Shown here: one piece after another, positions 62,493 to 64,000 of the stretch | Position numbering within the stretch: the first letter of the stretch is position 1 | How the letters are laid out: each line of letters starts with the position of its first letter | Assembly (NCBI RefSeq): GCF_016584105.1 | Contig: NZ_NRSM01000003.1 | Coordinates: forward strand, 62,001 to 126,000 | Source of the DNA: Ectothiorhodospira shaposhnikovii | GTDB lineage: Bacteria > Pseudomonadota > Gammaproteobacteria > Ectothiorhodospirales > Ectothiorhodospiraceae | DNA length: 64,000 bases | Reading direction: 5' to 3' | The notes under the pieces: model-generated | The model's database searches: none | What the model saw: the letters and a program-made list of their open reading frames with translations, nothing else | Told to the model about the DNA's origin: nothing | Made by a program: the position numbers and the translations under genes

Positions 62493-62906
62493 GTGCTGAA
62501 AATCTCCAATAGCGTGACACTGGCTGAATGGGAAATCGAACTGACCCAGATCCGGGCCCAGGGGGCCGGAGGGCAGAACGTGAACAAGGTGTCTTCCGCG
62601 GTGCACCTTCGTTTTGACATTCCCAGGTCCAGCCTGCCAAGGGTATTCAAGGACCGGCTGCTGCAACGGGCCGATCAGCGGATCAGCAAGGAGGGCGTGG
62701 TGATCATCAAGGCGCAGCGCTTTCGCACCCTGGAGCAGAACCGGGAGGACGCGCTCGCCCGGCTGAAGGATCTGATCCTGGATGCCATGAAGCCGGTCAA
62801 GACCCGCAAGGCCACCCGGCCCACCCTGGCTTCCCGCAGGCGGCGTCTGGAGAGCAAGATCCAGCGGGGCAGGATCAAGGCCCTGCGGGGCAAGGTGGAG
62901 TCCTAG
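62493..62906 (+). CDS. arfB: Alternative ribosome-rescue factor ArfB
   Basis: 137 residues, starting with GTG. The GGQ motif in GAGGQNVNKVSSAV and HLRFDI are the RF-1-like catalytic domain; the C-terminus is Lys/Arg-rich (TRKATRPTLASRRRRLESK), as needed to enter the mRNA channel. Hydrolyses peptidyl-tRNA on stalled ribosomes. AAAGG precedes the start by 5 nt. Confidence 0.94.
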   Translation: MLKISNSVTLAEWEIELTQIRAQGAGGQNVNKVSSAVHLRFDIPRSSLPRVFKDRLLQRADQRISKEGVVIIKAQRFRTLEQNREDALARLKDLILDAMKPVKTRKATRPTLASRRRRLESKIQRGRIKALRGKVES

Positions 62907-62917
62907 CGGCTGATCGG

Positions 62918-63223
62918 TCAGGGCAACCGGTGCTGTTCCAGCAGGGCCTCGCGGATCTGTCGCGACAGGGGTTCGCCCGCCATGGTCATGATCACGGGAT
63001 GAATGTCGGTGGCCTCGTCATTGAGTACCGGCAGGGTGAAGGTCTGCAGTACCCGCCGGTGGGGTTCGCCATGCTGGTCCGGCTGGATCACATGTTCGCC
63101 ATCCATCTGGCCCACCACCACCCGGGGGCCGGCCTCCAGGATCTCGATCACCTCGCAGTGAATGCCGTCCACCGTGGCCTCGCGGCCGATCAGGGATTCC
63201 AGTAGTTTGAGCAGGTCTTTCAT
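62918..63223 (-). CDS. Conserved hypothetical small protein
   Basis: 101 residues; starts MKDLLKLLESLIGREATV. Beta-rich, with YQxxx-like CEVIEILEAGPRVVVGQMDGEHVIQPDQ and a C-terminal helix. No domain recognised; proteins of this kind are found near arfB and nudF in gammaproteobacteria. The long open frame upstream to 63460 overlaps nudF and is rejected. Confidence 0.72.
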   Translation of the reverse strand: MKDLLKLLESLIGREATVDGIHCEVIEILEAGPRVVVGQMDGEHVIQPDQHGEPHRRVLQTFTLPVLNDEATDIHPVIMTMAGEPLSRQIREALLEQHRLP

Positions 63224-63325
63224 GGCTCTCAGTATACTCGATGTCTGGGGCTTGCCCGAGGGGTAGCCCGGCGTCATGGTGTGACGGGCGTGCCGATATC
63301 CTTGCCGTTTATAGGTAATCATTGC

Positions 63326-63919
63326 ATGAAATGGGAAATACTCAAGCTCGAAGACCTGTACCGGGGGTTCTTCCACCTGCGGCGGTTGCGTCTGTCCCAT
63401 GGCCGGTTTGAAGGCGGAGAGCCCATGGTCATTGATCGGGAACTCCTGGACCGTGGTCATGCGGCCGGCGTGTTGCCCTATGACCCGGTGCGCGATGAAG
63501 TGCTGCTGGTGGAGCAGTTCCGGGTGGGTGCGATCGAGTCACCCCATGGCCCCTGGCTGCTGGAGATCATTGCCGGTCTGATCGATGCGGGGGAACGGGC
63601 GCAGTCCGTGGCGTGCCGGGAGGCCCGGGAAGAAGCCGGTTGCCATCTGGATGAGCTGGTGCATATCCATGACTACTATTCCACGCCGGGCAGTTCCTCG
63701 GAGCGGATTTCCCTGTTCGTGGCGCGCGCGGATCTGGGTAACGCGGGTGGGATTCACGGTCTGGCACACGAAGGCGAAGAGATCCGGGTACATGTGCTGG
63801 CCGCAGCGGAGGCGTTTGACCGGCTGGACCGGATGCAGGTGGATACGGCGATGACCATCATTGCCCTGCAGTGGTTGCGCTTGAATCGGGATGCCCTCAG
63901 GGAGCGCTGGGGCGGATAA
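63326..63919 (+). CDS. nudF: ADP-ribose pyrophosphatase, Nudix family
   Basis: 197 residues. The Nudix box GLIDAGERAQSVACREAREEAGC fits GX5EX7REUXEEXGU. VLPYDPVRDEVLLVEQFRVGA and the STPGSSSERISLFVA segment are typical of NudF/ADPRase. The Met at 63326 (KWEILKLEDLYRGFF) is preferred over an upstream GTG at 63281. Cytoplasmic hydrolase of ADP-ribose. Confidence 0.92.
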   Translation: MKWEILKLEDLYRGFFHLRRLRLSHGRFEGGEPMVIDRELLDRGHAAGVLPYDPVRDEVLLVEQFRVGAIESPHGPWLLEIIAGLIDAGERAQSVACREAREEAGCHLDELVHIHDYYSTPGSSSERISLFVARADLGNAGGIHGLAHEGEEIRVHVLAAAEAFDRLDRMQVDTAMTIIALQWLRLNRDALRERWGG

Positions 63920-63979
63920 GGCGTTCCCAGGTCCACCATGAGAAGCGTCGACGGGGCATGAGCGGGCGTGGAAATGGCA

Positions 63980-64000
63980 GCGGGGGCATGATGCCCCCGC
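63980..64000. terminator. Near-perfect GC-rich palindrome at window end
   Basis: GCGGGGGCAT and ATGCCCCCGC flank a single G, following nudF by 60 bp. Likely a transcription terminator hairpin; the continuation is outside the window. Confidence 0.4.

Noticed and set aside
1-64000. CRISPR array, tRNA, rRNA or insertion sequence
   Set aside because: No regularly spaced direct repeats, no tRNA-like TPsiC arm outside coding genes, and no transposase ORF was seen in either strand.

Overview
The window is high-GC, gene-dense chromosomal DNA from a Gram-negative gammaproteobacterium. The evidence is the LPS/Kdo genes (msbA, lpxK, lpxH, kdsB), LolCD, PBP1B, ExbBD, SfsA and prfC. The mix of a group 3b-type [NiFe] hydrogenase, a LitR-type photolyase locus and abundant cyclic-di-GMP/sensory proteins would fit an Ectothiorhodospiraceae/Chromatiales-like bacterium, but that placement is inference. 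I see no rRNA, tRNA or CRISPR, and no insertion sequence or phage gene.

Left part (1-16.1 kb). A photolyase gene (cut by the window edge) and a CarH/LitR-type MerR regulator diverge from an SDR and an NTF2-like gene; the shared promoter region carries three 11-bp-spaced operator repeats. Next come a small membrane protein and an NIT/GGDEF/EAL cyclic-di-GMP protein. Two large exported-protein genes follow (a helical protein with five PPC-like repeats, and a DUF945/AsmA-like protein). They are flanked by an intact DUF302 gene and a decayed DUF302 copy in the same orientation. NlpC/P60 and a phosphotransferase/P-loop fusion close the block.

Central housekeeping part (16.2-32.3 kb). PBP1B, agmatine deiminase, SfsA, LolC/E and LolD, DUF2062, ComEC, a LysE exporter and a thioesterase precede the envelope operon exbB-exbD-msbA-lpxK-ycaR-kdsB, which is tightly packed with 4-bp overlaps.

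AT-richer island (32.4-34.15 kb). A FapD-like C39 peptidase, a small three-helix membrane protein, a Gly/Ala-rich 55-codon ORF and a short (probably truncated) outer-membrane-barrel-like gene lie on the minus strand. Base composition differs visibly from the surroundings. This is the best candidate for an uncharacterised system.

Middle right (34.2-45.6 kb). An Mn-type metal ABC transporter operon, a YhiN-like flavoprotein, lpxH, ppiA, cysS, folD, and leuA preceded by a short Leu-rich leader peptide (probable attenuation), then a family 4 uracil-DNA glycosylase and rimI.

Signalling and stress part (45.7-57.0 kb). A giant CheB-CheR-PAS-kinase-receiver protein converges and overlaps with a second hybrid kinase. 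After them comes a sigma factor/membrane anchor/DUF3106 cassette with a related exported protein upstream, then prfC.

Right end (57.0-64 kb). A group 3b NAD(P)-linked hydrogenase operon (beta-gamma-delta-alpha plus maturation protease) has an FNR-like site ahead of it. A stand-alone Lrp/AsnC effector domain, YjfB, ArfB, a hypothetical protein and a Nudix ADP-ribose pyrophosphatase follow. REP-like palindromes (core ATTCCCGC-N4-GCGGGAAT) occur in several intergenic gaps.
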